Made by a program: the position numbers and the translations under genes. 5,726 bases of DNA from Acidobacteriota bacterium (GTDB taxonomy: Bacteria > Acidobacteriota > Vicinamibacteria > Vicinamibacterales > JAKQTR01), in the NCBI GenBank assembly GCA_026393735.1, contig JAPKZP010000377.1, positions 1 to 5,726 on the forward strand. The letters are read 5' to 3'. Positions 1 through 5,726 of this stretch are shown piece by piece (the first letter of the stretch is position 1; each line of letters opens with the position of its first letter). The notes under the pieces were generated by a model. That model made no database searches. It worked only from the letters and a program-made list of their open reading frames with translations, and was not told the origin of the DNA.

Positions 1-2096
1 GTATTCTTGTCGCCAAGACTCGTCCTGGCTTCGACCCTCAACACGTACAGCCCGGGGTCGAGGTCCTTGAGCGGTACGCGCGTGGTGTAGCCGTAGCCGC
101 CCTTCGCACCACCCAGTTCCTTGCTCGACCGCTGTTCGTCGGTCGTGAACACCGACTTGCCGCCCTCTGCCTTCAGCACGGTCGAGATGTAGACCGAATG
201 CGCCTGGGCCCTGGCCTGGTTGTCGTAGATTTCCGCCAGGAGCGCGATCTCGTCGCTCACATTGAACGTACGAGCCGTCGTGACAGGCCCGGGCAGCCCA
301 CCCTGGATCTCCGGGATGGAGCCCGCGGTGGGAACACCAGACGCCGCGGCAGAGGTCAGGATCAAGCCGCTGATGACGAGCGGTTCCTTCGAGAAGTCCG
401 GGACGGTCAGGTCGTAGAAGACCGACCCGGTCCTGCCGCCGCCCTCGCGCGCGGCTACGCGCAGCTGGTACGAGCCCGGGGGCACGTCCAGGCGGGACTG
501 CACGCGGAAGCCGGCCTGCATGACCCGCTGATACGTCTCCGGCTTGAGGGCCAGGTTGATCGAGTCGCGATTCGCCGCCGCGACCTTGCCGTCCCTGCCG
601 ATCGCCAGGTAGGACACTTCGAGGGTGCTCACGAACTTGCCGCCCTTCTGCGTGAACGCCATGTCGCTGGCCAGCACCTGCGTTACGATCGCGACCGTTG
701 CCTTCGACGCCGGGCCCTTGAGGGGCGCGGCCAGCAGCGCCATCTTCAATCCACCCACCTGGAGCGGGCTGTTCAGGGCATCACGGAGATCCTTCGACGT
801 CCCGGCGCTGGCTTCGACGTTCTTGTCGACCGCGGGCTTGCCTCCGCGCGGCGCGACGTATCCCTTCCGCGCCTTCACCTGGAGTCCCGGCCTGGCGAGC
901 CGCACCTCGATCTTCCTGAACCGGCCGTCGCGCTTCTCGTTGTTCGAGTAGTACCCGAGCACGTAGTACGAGCTGTTTTCGTCCACGATGCGCTGGAAGG
1001 CCCCCGAGAAGTCGTTACTGCTCACCGACGCAAAGCCCCCCGTGTCGCCAGCCAGCGTGCGCAGGCTGTCCTGCGAGAGGCGGACCTCGTCCTGCAGGGA
1101 CGTGAGCCCGAGCCCGACCGAGTTGGCGTCGGCTGGGTAGGAGCCGATCTGGATGGCGTCCTCGCCGCCCTGGTAGAGTCCGCGCGGGTCGACGGCATAG
1201 ATGTTGACGTTGGCCCGCGTGGCCGCGGCAATGACGTCCCGCGTTTCGTCGATCAGGATCGACGCGTCGCCGCGCCGGTTCGGATCCAGCTCAGACGGCC
1301 CTATCGTGTCCCAGATGTCGTAGTCGATGCCTTCGCTGATGAGCACGACGGCCTTTCGCCGGCCGTGAATGCTGGCGAGCCAGTCCGACAGGTTGCGGAC
1401 CGTGCTCAGCATGGCCCGCGCGTTGTAGAGCCGATGCGCCTGGTCGGGATCCATCAGGGCGCCGGACTGCCCGCTCTGGATCGACATGTTGTAGTTGTCC
1501 AGCTTGTTGAGGAACGCCGACCGGAGCTTGCGCCCCATGAACTTGTCGATGGCCTCGGCGAGAAGCCGCCGGTTGATCGTGAAGTCCTGCGCGGCGTCGG
1601 TGCGGCCGCTGGTGTAGATCACGGCGGCAAGATCGTTGGAGCCGAGGTTGCGCTCGACGAACTGCCTCGCCGCCCTGCGCACCTGCGTCGAGCGCATCGC
1701 GTCGGTATGGATGTCGTCGAGCAGCAGCACGTACAGCCGGCCGTCGGGATTCCGGAGGTTGGTCTGCACGTCCGGCTCGATGTCCCGCGGCGAGAAGAGC
1801 GGACGCTCCGCGCGCTCGATGGGGATGTCGATCAGGGAGAAGGCCGAGACGGCCTGCGCCTTTCCGTCCTCGAAGACCTGGAAGTCCGCCTGCGTCAGGT
1901 CCCTGACGAACGTGCCGCCGGCGTCGACGACAACCGCGTCGACTTCGACGTAGTTCACCTCCGCGCGGAAGGTGATCGGGGGCATCTGCGGATCGGGGCG
2001 CTGCCCGCCGGACGGCGGCGGAACCGACGCCTGCTGACCTGCGAGGACGGCCGTCGACAGGCCGAGGAGCAGTGCTACGGAGATCGATCTGAACAC
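1..2096 (-). CDS. Secreted VWA-domain protein of the acidobacterial VWFA-related type (3' end beyond window)
   Basis: The 698 visible codons start at GTG 2096 and stay open to the window edge, so the C-terminus is missing. I chose this GTG because a purine-rich GAGAGAG lies about 6 bases upstream and an in-frame TAG lies further upstream, near 2140. Residues 1-19 form a Sec signal peptide (hydrophobic VALLLGLSTAVLA, likely cleavage after A19). Residues 44-90 carry the family's entry segment (EVDAVVVD, DFQVFEDG). The VWA fold spans about 120-380: the first strand is LYVLLLDDIHTD (122-132), later strands are KAVVLISEGIDYD (248-260) and NVNIYAVDPRGLY (297-308), and it closes with SSYYVLGYYSN (375-385) and ARKGYVAP (409-416). 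The first metal-site motif is DDIHT, not the classical DxSxS, so canonical metal binding is doubtful. Residues 420-698 look like further beta-sandwich material (GSYQLRVAAR, PGLYVLRVEA). The probable role is protein-protein contact in the periplasm or at the surface; the partner is unknown. Family assignment is firm, function is not. Confidence 0.9.
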   Translation of the reverse strand, partial: MFRSISVALLLGLSTAVLAGQQASVPPPSGGQRPDPQMPPITFRAEVNYVEVDAVVVDAGGTFVRDLTQADFQVFEDGKAQAVSAFSLIDIPIERAERPLFSPRDIEPDVQTNLRNPDGRLYVLLLDDIHTDAMRSTQVRRAARQFVERNLGSNDLAAVIYTSGRTDAAQDFTINRRLLAEAIDKFMGRKLRSAFLNKLDNYNMSIQSGQSGALMDPDQAHRLYNARAMLSTVRNLSDWLASIHGRRKAVVLISEGIDYDIWDTIGPSELDPNRRGDASILIDETRDVIAAATRANVNIYAVDPRGLYQGGEDAIQIGSYPADANSVGLGLTSLQDEVRLSQDSLRTLAGDTGGFASVSSNDFSGAFQRIVDENSSYYVLGYYSNNEKRDGRFRKIEVRLARPGLQVKARKGYVAPRGGKPAVDKNVEASAGTSKDLRDALNSPLQVGGLKMALLAAPLKGPASKATVAIVTQVLASDMAFTQKGGKFVSTLEVSYLAIGRDGKVAAANRDSINLALKPETYQRVMQAGFRVQSRLDVPPGSYQLRVAAREGGGRTGSVFYDLTVPDFSKEPLVISGLILTSAAASGVPTAGSIPEIQGGLPGPVTTARTFNVSDEIALLAEIYDNQARAQAHSVYISTVLKAEGGKSVFTTDEQRSSKELGGAKGGYGYTTRVPLKDLDPGLYVLRVEARTSLGDKN

Positions 2097-2188
2097 GGTG
2101 ACTCTCTCGGCAAACAGGCCGGACCGGCAGCCCGCCTATTCGGAAGTTCACACACAGGCTCGACGCTGGCGGCGCGAGCGCTCTCTTG

Positions 2189-2194
2189 ATTATA
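2189..2194 (-). promoter_or_regulatory. Candidate -10 box (TATAAT) for the VWA-protein gene
   Basis: Read on the minus strand, the sequence is a perfect TATAAT, which stands out in this GC-rich DNA. It lies about 93 bases upstream of the GTG start at 2096. I see no convincing -35 element: the hexamer 17 bases upstream is CCCATC. An 8-bp palindrome, GAGCGCTC (2176-2183), sits around the predicted transcription start. If real, the promoter would let the VWA gene be expressed independently of the upstream M14 gene. Confidence 0.4.
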
Positions 2195-2227
2195 GGACGG
2201 AGGGAGGGCGGGATGGGTTTGGGGTTC

Positions 2228-2256
2228 GGGCAGGCACGGGGGCCTGCACCCTGCCC
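2228..2256 (-). terminator. GC-rich hairpin after the M14 peptidase gene (possible weak terminator)
   Basis: GCAGGC (2230-2235) and GCCTGC (2242-2247) form a perfect 6-bp stem with a 6-base loop. GGGCAGG (2228-2234) can pair instead with CCTGCCC (2250-2256), so two folds compete. The structure begins about 37 bases beyond the M14 stop codon, where a 3' end or processing signal is expected. No T-run follows on the minus strand, so it is not a canonical intrinsic terminator. It could stabilise the mRNA 3' end or simply reflect base composition. Confidence 0.3.
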
Positions 2257-2292
2257 TGCACCTGCCAGAACCCTGACGTGCGCGCGGCGGCG

Positions 2293-4188
2293 CTACTTGA
2301 GGTCGATGTCCTTCCGATCTACCCCACCCCGCGTCGACAGGATGGAGACGGTCGCGGTTCCGGTGCCTTTGACCTGCCAGGTCACCGTCCGGCTCTCCCC
2401 CGGCTTCAGCCAGCCGATGTCGATCGTGGCCGTCTGGGCCTTGCCGTCGGCGGCCTTCACGAGTTCCAGGCCGGTCCCCAGGCGGATGCCAAAGGCGTCG
2501 GGCCGGACCATCTTGATGCGCTTCGCAACGTCGAGCGCCGTCGGCATCAAGCCCTCGTTGACCACCGTTGCCGTGACGTCGAATGTCCCGGCACCGGACT
2601 TCGCGGGCGCGGCACCCACGCTCGTCAGCTTCACCTGCGCGAGTTGCTGCGCCAGGTAGAGATTGAACAGGGCCTCGTGGCGTGCCCACGTTTCAATCAT
2701 GTCCGGCGGGGGGTTCTGGCCCCAGAACTTCGGATTCACGCCGCCGATCTCCACGTCGCCGAGCTGCGGGTGCTTGAACGCGGTCCACGGCTGGAAGTCG
2801 CCCTTTCCCGGCCGGTTCTCGTCGAGCCACTTCAACACTTCCCACTCGTCGATGCGCCCGTCCTTGTCGTAGTCGGTAAAGCGGCCGCCATTCCAGATCT
2901 CGTCGCCGTACCAGATGACGCCGTAGTAGGAGTAGCCGAAGTCCGGGCCGTGGCCGAAGATGGGCTCGTCGCGCGCCGCTTCGCCCGTGACCGGATTCAC
3001 CCCGCTCCGCGTGGCGTAGACGTGGTACGTGTCTCCCGCCCACGGGTAGCCCGTGATCTCCAGGCCCTTCTTGTCGAACTTCTTCGCGATCGCCGCATCC
3101 TCGGGGTACATCCCCTCGTCCGTGCTGGCGGTGGACGGCCCGCGCAGGATCATCGGCACCGCCGTGTCGAGCGACTGGGCGAGGCCGACGTTGGGATGCG
3201 TCATGAGGAACGTGAACACGGCGCGCGTTTCAGGCTCGGAGAGCGGGAACTCCCCGGAACCGGGCTGCGTGTAGCCGCGTCCCGTGGCCTCGCGGCCGGG
3301 CCGCCAGTTCTCGGGGTAGTTGCGATGCAGGTCGAGGCCGCCGATGCCGTCCTCGTTGTAGCGGCCATCGAGATCGTTGTCGATCCCTTCCGAGTACGTC
3401 TCGTAGTCGCCCTGGCCCTGCGGCACGCGCTTCATCGCCCGTCCCTGCAGGTCCTTGGGGTCCTTCACGGCGTTGCCCTTGCCGGGGCCGACGAAGCGGC
3501 GCATCTGACGGAGGAAGCCGTCGCCGTCGAGATCCTCGCCCGCGTCCTCGTCGACCAGCCCGTCGCCGTCCGAGTCGTAGGGACGCACGGTGCTGCGGAC
3601 CGTCTGCGCCGTCAGGTGATAGAGCGTATTGCCGTCGGGATCGTTGTTGGGCTTGAGATAGAGTGACTTCGTGTCGACCAGTTTCGTGATCGCCGGATCG
3701 GTTCCGTAGCTGGTCAGGACGTGGTTGATGAAGTAGAGCGTGGTCTCGATGCCGCTGATTTCGCCGGCGTGGCGGCCGCCCTCGAGGAAGAACGCAGGCT
3801 TGTCGGTGTCCTTGCCCGTCTTCTTGCTGGTCACCGTGATCTGCCAGATCTCACGCCCTTCGAAGGACTGCCCGGCCGAGTAGAGATCGACGAGATCCGG
3901 GTACTTCGCCGCCCACATCTTCAGCAGCGCGACCGTCTCGTCGTACGAATGGTAGTGCTTGAAATCCACCTCTCCCGCCTTGAGCGGCTTGAGCTGCGGA
4001 TACTCGACTTTCGGGAAGATCGACACGCCGTCGCGTACGCCCGCGACTCGGTGAGTCGGCGCCGGCGGCCGGCCACCCTGGCCTCCCCGCCCGCCGCGCT
4101 GCATCTCTTCCTGGGCGAACGCCATGGCACTCAGCCCGACCACCACGAACAACCCGGCGACCCACGTTCGGCGTCTCAGACCAGCCAT
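2293..4188 (-). CDS. Secreted M14-family zinc carboxypeptidase-like protein with acidic DxDxDG loops
   Basis: The frame encodes 631 residues ending in TAG. I place the start at ATG 4188 because GGAGGG (4193-4198) sits about 5 bases upstream. An in-frame ATG at 4200 would add four residues but overlaps that ribosome site. Residues 1-25 are a signal peptide (cleavage AFA|QEE); RRRTW near its start is weakly Tat-like. A Gly/Arg-rich linker follows (about 31-40). The M14 domain runs from about 76 to 515: HAGE gives zinc ligands H140 and E143, NDPDG is 182-186, DLHRNYP begins at 286 (R289 matches carboxypeptidase Arg145), and GDEIW places the likely catalytic Glu at 430. The expected third zinc ligand His is Asp341 (QSLDT), and the expected Asn is His288. 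Acidic loops of DxDxDG type lie at 205, 219, 270 and 439. Residues from about 520 to 631 form a beta-rich C-terminal domain. The predicted role is extracytoplasmic peptide trimming; the substrate is unknown, and activity is likely but unproven given the substitutions. Confidence 0.92.
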   Translation of the reverse strand: MAGLRRRTWVAGLFVVVGLSAMAFAQEEMQRGGRGGQGGRPPAPTHRVAGVRDGVSIFPKVEYPQLKPLKAGEVDFKHYHSYDETVALLKMWAAKYPDLVDLYSAGQSFEGREIWQITVTSKKTGKDTDKPAFFLEGGRHAGEISGIETTLYFINHVLTSYGTDPAITKLVDTKSLYLKPNNDPDGNTLYHLTAQTVRSTVRPYDSDGDGLVDEDAGEDLDGDGFLRQMRRFVGPGKGNAVKDPKDLQGRAMKRVPQGQGDYETYSEGIDNDLDGRYNEDGIGGLDLHRNYPENWRPGREATGRGYTQPGSGEFPLSEPETRAVFTFLMTHPNVGLAQSLDTAVPMILRGPSTASTDEGMYPEDAAIAKKFDKKGLEITGYPWAGDTYHVYATRSGVNPVTGEAARDEPIFGHGPDFGYSYYGVIWYGDEIWNGGRFTDYDKDGRIDEWEVLKWLDENRPGKGDFQPWTAFKHPQLGDVEIGGVNPKFWGQNPPPDMIETWARHEALFNLYLAQQLAQVKLTSVGAAPAKSGAGTFDVTATVVNEGLMPTALDVAKRIKMVRPDAFGIRLGTGLELVKAADGKAQTATIDIGWLKPGESRTVTWQVKGTGTATVSILSTRGGVDRKDIDLK

Positions 4189-4192
4189 CAGT

Positions 4193-4198
4193 CCCTCC
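4193..4198 (-). promoter_or_regulatory. Ribosome binding site that decides the M14 start
   Basis: On the minus strand this reads GGAGGG, with GGAGG ending 5 bases before ATG 4188. The alternative in-frame ATG at 4200 overlaps this motif and has only a looser GGGGA about 8 bases upstream. The downstream start is therefore preferred. Confidence 0.65.
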
Positions 4199-4219
4199 AT
4201 TCATGCCGTCCCCAGCACG

Positions 4220-4278
4220 CGGCTTCTGAACCCGTTCTCGCGGCACCGACCATCCGCCGCGCGCCGGTTCAGAAGCCG
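4220..4278. repeat. Perfect 13-bp inverted repeat in the M14 gene leader
   Basis: CGGCTTCTGAACC (4220-4232) is the exact reverse complement of GGTTCAGAAGCCG (4266-4278), with 33 bases between the arms. A nested 6-bp stem, CGCGGC (4239-4244) with GCCGCG (4256-4261), closes an 11-base loop. The whole element can therefore fold as a long two-part hairpin on either strand. It ends about 31 bases upstream of the M14 start. Each arm contains the small odd palindrome TTC-N-GAA, and the two centres are 44 bp apart, so a DNA operator is an alternative to an RNA leader structure. Confidence 0.7.
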
Positions 4279-4283
4279 TCCCG

Positions 4284-4313
4284 GTAAAACTTCTTGGCCA
4301 GAGGCGGCGTCAA
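4284..4313 (-). promoter_or_regulatory. Candidate sigma-70-like promoter for the M14 gene
   Basis: On the minus strand, TTGACG (4313 down to 4308, five of six matches to the -35 consensus) is followed after 18 bases by TTTTAC (4289 down to 4284), a poor -10 with three of six matches. Transcription would begin near 4277, almost exactly at the outer end of the 13-bp inverted repeat, so the message would start with the hairpin. This is plausible but weak. Confidence 0.3.
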
Positions 4314-4321
4314 AGTATAAG
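4294..4321 (+). promoter_or_regulatory. Candidate sigma-70-like promoter for htrA
   Basis: TTGGCC (4294-4299, four of six matches to -35) is followed after 16 bases by TATAAG (4316-4321, five of six matches to -10). Transcription would begin near 4328, about 100 bases upstream of the htrA ATG, and would place both downstream hairpins in the leader. It overlaps the candidate M14 promoter on the other strand, so polymerases would compete for this short AT-richer patch. Confidence 0.4.
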
Positions 4322-4339
4322 AGCGCCCGGGCTGGCGCG

Positions 4340-4345
4340 TATACT
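4340..4345 (+). promoter_or_regulatory. Alternative -10 box (TATACT) for htrA
   Basis: TATACT matches five of six positions of the -10 consensus and overlaps the GTATAC palindrome (4339-4344). No good -35 lies 16-18 bases upstream; the sequence there is the TATAAG of the other candidate. A stress sigma factor with a different -35 preference could use it. Transcription would then begin near 4352, at the first base of the next hairpin. Confidence 0.25.
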
Positions 4346-4349
4346 GGTT

Positions 4350-4381
4350 GGATGGCACCCGGAACCCGGGCCGTGCCATCC
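4350..4381. repeat. Perfect 9-bp inverted repeat in the htrA leader
   Basis: GGATGGCAC (4350-4358) is the exact reverse complement of GTGCCATCC (4373-4381), with a 14-base interior that can add two more C-G pairs across a bulge. It lies about 38 bases upstream of the htrA ribosome site and directly downstream of the candidate -10 boxes. It could be an RNA leader hairpin or an operator. No T-run follows it, so it is not an intrinsic terminator. Confidence 0.6.
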
Positions 4382-4385
4382 CCCG

Positions 4386-4406
4386 GCGGCCCCCCGGTCG
4401 GGCCGC
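4386..4406. repeat. Perfect 7-bp GC-only inverted repeat before the htrA ribosome site
   Basis: GCGGCCC (4386-4392) pairs with GGGCCGC (4400-4406) around a 7-base loop. Four bases separate it from the 9-bp repeat and 13 bases from the Shine-Dalgarno sequence, so a stacked double hairpin could form in the htrA leader. GC-rich short palindromes arise easily in this genome, so significance is less certain than for the other two repeats. Confidence 0.45.
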
Positions 4407-4419
4407 AGTGTTGTACGTT

Positions 4420-4425
4420 GGAGGA
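4420..4425 (+). promoter_or_regulatory. Strong ribosome binding site of htrA
   Basis: GGAGGA lies with the GGAGG core 7 bases before ATG 4432. The spacing and match are near ideal, and they fix the htrA start. The site lies outside the predicted hairpins, so it would be exposed unless a larger fold covers it. Confidence 0.75.
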
Positions 4426-4431
4426 ATTGAG

Positions 4432-5726
4432 ATGTCCAGTCGCAAGACCACGCTTTTCTACGCGGTGCTGATCGCCGTGTCGTTTCTCGCGGTCGGGATG
4501 GTGATCGCCTCCCGCCTCGACCTCTCGCCGCGATCGGAGGCCGCTGACACGATTACCCCACAGGTCGGCCTGAGCGCACCCGTCACCGGTTCCCTTGATT
4601 CACAGACGTTCCGGAACATCGCCAAAGCCATGACGCCGACCGTCGTCAACATCCGGACGACCTCGAAGCGACGGGCCCAGGACCTTTCCGAGTTCTTCGG
4701 GAACGAAGACGACCCGCTTCGCCGTTTCTTCGGCATGCCGCAGCAGCGACCCCGCCAGCCGCGTGAAGAGACGACCCAGGCCGCAGGCACGGGCGTCATC
4801 ATCAGCAAGGACGGCTACATCGTCACGAACAACCACGTGGTGGAAGGCGCGACGAAGATCGAGGTCGGCTTCTTCGGCGACGAGGACGGCGAACTCTACC
4901 CGGCCAAGGTCGTCGGACGCGATCCGCTGACGGACAGCGCGCTGATCCAGTTGACCGAGAAGCCGAGTCACCCGCTGCAGGAAGCCAAGCTCGGCGACTC
5001 GTCGCAGATGGCCCCGGGCGACTGGGTGATGGCGATCGGCAACCCGTTCAACTTCAACTACACGATCAGCGTGGGCGTCGTCAGCGCGATTGGCCGGCCG
5101 ATGCAGATGGCGGAAGGCCGCTACGAGGACGTCATCCAGACCGACGCCGCGATCAACCCGGGCAACTCGGGCGGCCCGCTCCTCAACCTGCGGGGTGAAG
5201 TGATCGGCATCAACACTGCCATCTACACCAACGGGGCCGGGGCGGCCAACATCGGGATTGGCTTCGCGGTGCCCATCAACGCGGTCCGCGACATCCTGCC
5301 GCAGCTCGAGAAGGGGAAGGTCGTGCGCGGGCGGATCGGCGTCCAGGTGCAGGACGTCCCGCGGGACGCGATGGCCGAGTTCGGCCTGACGGAGAGGAAG
5401 GGCGCGCTCGTGTCCATCGTCACCCCCAATGGGCCGGCGGCGAAGGCCGGCCTCGAACCGGGCGACCTGATCGTGGAGTTCAACGGGAAGCCGGTCAAGG
5501 GCCGAAACGGCCTGGTGCAGCTCGTGATGGCCACGAGGCCTGGCGTGACCGTGCCGCTGAAGATCCTTCGCGACAAGGCCGAGAAGAGCCTGTCGGTGAC
5601 CGTCGAGGAGCTGAACCTCGACGCTGAATCCGGCGGCGCTGCGGGCGACGCGACACAGGAAGAGACGGGCAGCGGATTCGGCATCACGCTCGGGCCGCTC
5701 GGCGCCGACGTGGCGCGCCGGCTCCA
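4432..5726 (+). CDS. htrA: Do/HtrA-family periplasmic serine endoprotease (DegP-like; 3' end beyond window)
   Basis: The 431 visible codons begin at ATG 4432 after a strong GGAGGA; the gene continues past the right edge. Residues 8-26 are a single hydrophobic segment without a clear cleavage site, so the protein is probably anchored in the inner membrane and faces the periplasm. Residues 81-118 form a charged, Pro/Gln-rich loop containing DPLRRFFG, typical of the LA loop region. The trypsin-like domain spans about 119-290 with the full triad: H135 (TNNHVV), D168 (DPLTDSALI) and S246 (NPGNSGGP). The first PDZ domain is about 296-395, with GLEPGDLIVEFNGKPV (340-355) as its core. A short acidic Gly/Ala linker leads to the start of PDZ2 (FGITLGPLGADVARRL), which is truncated by the window. 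Family members degrade or refold misfolded envelope proteins and are often induced by heat or envelope stress. Regulation here may involve the structured leader. Family assignment is very secure; DegP, DegQ and MucD-like roles cannot be told apart. Confidence 0.96.
   Translation, partial: MSSRKTTLFYAVLIAVSFLAVGMVIASRLDLSPRSEAADTITPQVGLSAPVTGSLDSQTFRNIAKAMTPTVVNIRTTSKRRAQDLSEFFGNEDDPLRRFFGMPQQRPRQPREETTQAAGTGVIISKDGYIVTNNHVVEGATKIEVGFFGDEDGELYPAKVVGRDPLTDSALIQLTEKPSHPLQEAKLGDSSQMAPGDWVMAIGNPFNFNYTISVGVVSAIGRPMQMAEGRYEDVIQTDAAINPGNSGGPLLNLRGEVIGINTAIYTNGAGAANIGIGFAVPINAVRDILPQLEKGKVVRGRIGVQVQDVPRDAMAEFGLTERKGALVSIVTPNGPAAKAGLEPGDLIVEFNGKPVKGRNGLVQLVMATRPGVTVPLKILRDKAEKSLSVTVEELNLDAESGGAAGDATQEETGSGFGITLGPLGADVARRL

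Noticed and set aside
1291..2151. Minus-strand frame of 286 codons overlapping the start of the VWA gene
   Set aside because: It is an out-of-frame Arg/Gly/Pro-rich reading of the same DNA. The frame starting at 2096 has the signal peptide and the family motifs.
198..2189. Plus-strand open frame of 663 codons antisense to the VWA gene
   Set aside because: Its translation is Arg/Val/Leu/Asp-rich with no recognisable domain or signal, while the opposite strand gives a coherent VWA protein with a signal peptide. High third-position GC makes antisense stop codons rare.
2098..3666. Plus-strand open frame of 522 codons antisense to the M14 gene
   Set aside because: It is low-information sequence rich in Arg, Val, Ala and Leu that mirrors the M14 codons. 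The M14 frame has zinc-binding, NDPDG and EF-hand motifs and a good ribosome site.
4001..4188. Tat export signal in the M14 protein (RRRTW)
   Set aside because: The motif is only a partial match, the leader is short, and the hydrophobic core and AFA cleavage site fit ordinary Sec export. Kept only as a remark.
4350..4370. Possible sigma-54 promoter from TGGCAC at 4354
   Set aside because: No TTGC-type -12 element follows at the required spacing, and the hexamer is part of the inverted-repeat arm.
4269..4451. Minus-strand frame of 60 codons across the divergent gap
   Set aside because: It covers the promoters, repeats and ribosome site, with no ribosome site of its own and no recognisable protein features.
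5223..5687. Minus-strand frame of 154 codons inside htrA
   Set aside because: It is Ser/Pro/Thr-rich antisense sequence opposite the active-site Ser and PDZ1 region; no domain is seen.
1..5726. New defence, mobile or biosynthetic system
   Set aside because: All coding capacity is explained by three recognisable envelope-protein families. No transposase, integrase, nuclease, direct-repeat array or biosynthetic enzyme is visible.

Overview
The window is GC-rich DNA with strong third-position GC bias, and it carries three protein-coding genes, two of them cut by the window edges. All three look like products that are exported or anchored in the membrane. The best taxonomic clue is the left-hand gene. 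It has the layout of the 'VWFA-related' proteins that are abundant in Acidobacteriota: an N-terminal EVDAVVVD...FxVFEDG segment, a degenerate von Willebrand A fold, and a YYVLGYYS...R.I.V....G..V.ARKGYVAP ending. Together with the M14 peptidase subtype and the HtrA sequence, this suggests an acidobacterium, possibly Vicinamibacteria. That assignment is inferred from protein style, not from a marker gene.

Layout. Positions 1-2096 (minus strand) hold a secreted VWA-type protein that runs off the left edge. Positions 2097-2292 are a 196-base gap with a perfect TATAAT box for the VWA gene and a GC-rich hairpin just past the end of the next gene. Positions 2293-4188 (minus) encode a complete secreted M14-like zinc carboxypeptidase with acidic DxDxDG loops. 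Positions 4189-4431 form a divergent intergenic region of 243 bases. It holds candidate promoters on both strands and three separate perfect inverted repeats (13, 9 and 7 bp arms). Positions 4432-5726 (plus) encode a Do/HtrA-family serine protease with an N-terminal membrane segment, an intact His-Asp-Ser triad, a first PDZ domain and the beginning of a second, cut by the right edge.

The three products would all act outside the cytoplasmic membrane. HtrA handles damaged envelope proteins, the M14 enzyme would trim peptides, and the VWA protein probably mediates protein contacts. A shared pathway is not shown by the sequence; the link is only proximity and a shared regulatory gap. I see no mobile element, tRNA, rRNA, CRISPR array or obvious new multi-gene system. 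The most notable things are the structured divergent promoter region and the unusual active-site positions of the M14 protein: Asp where the third zinc ligand His is expected, and His where the substrate-binding Asn is expected. Very long open frames lie antisense to the two minus-strand genes; I treat them as by-products of codon bias.
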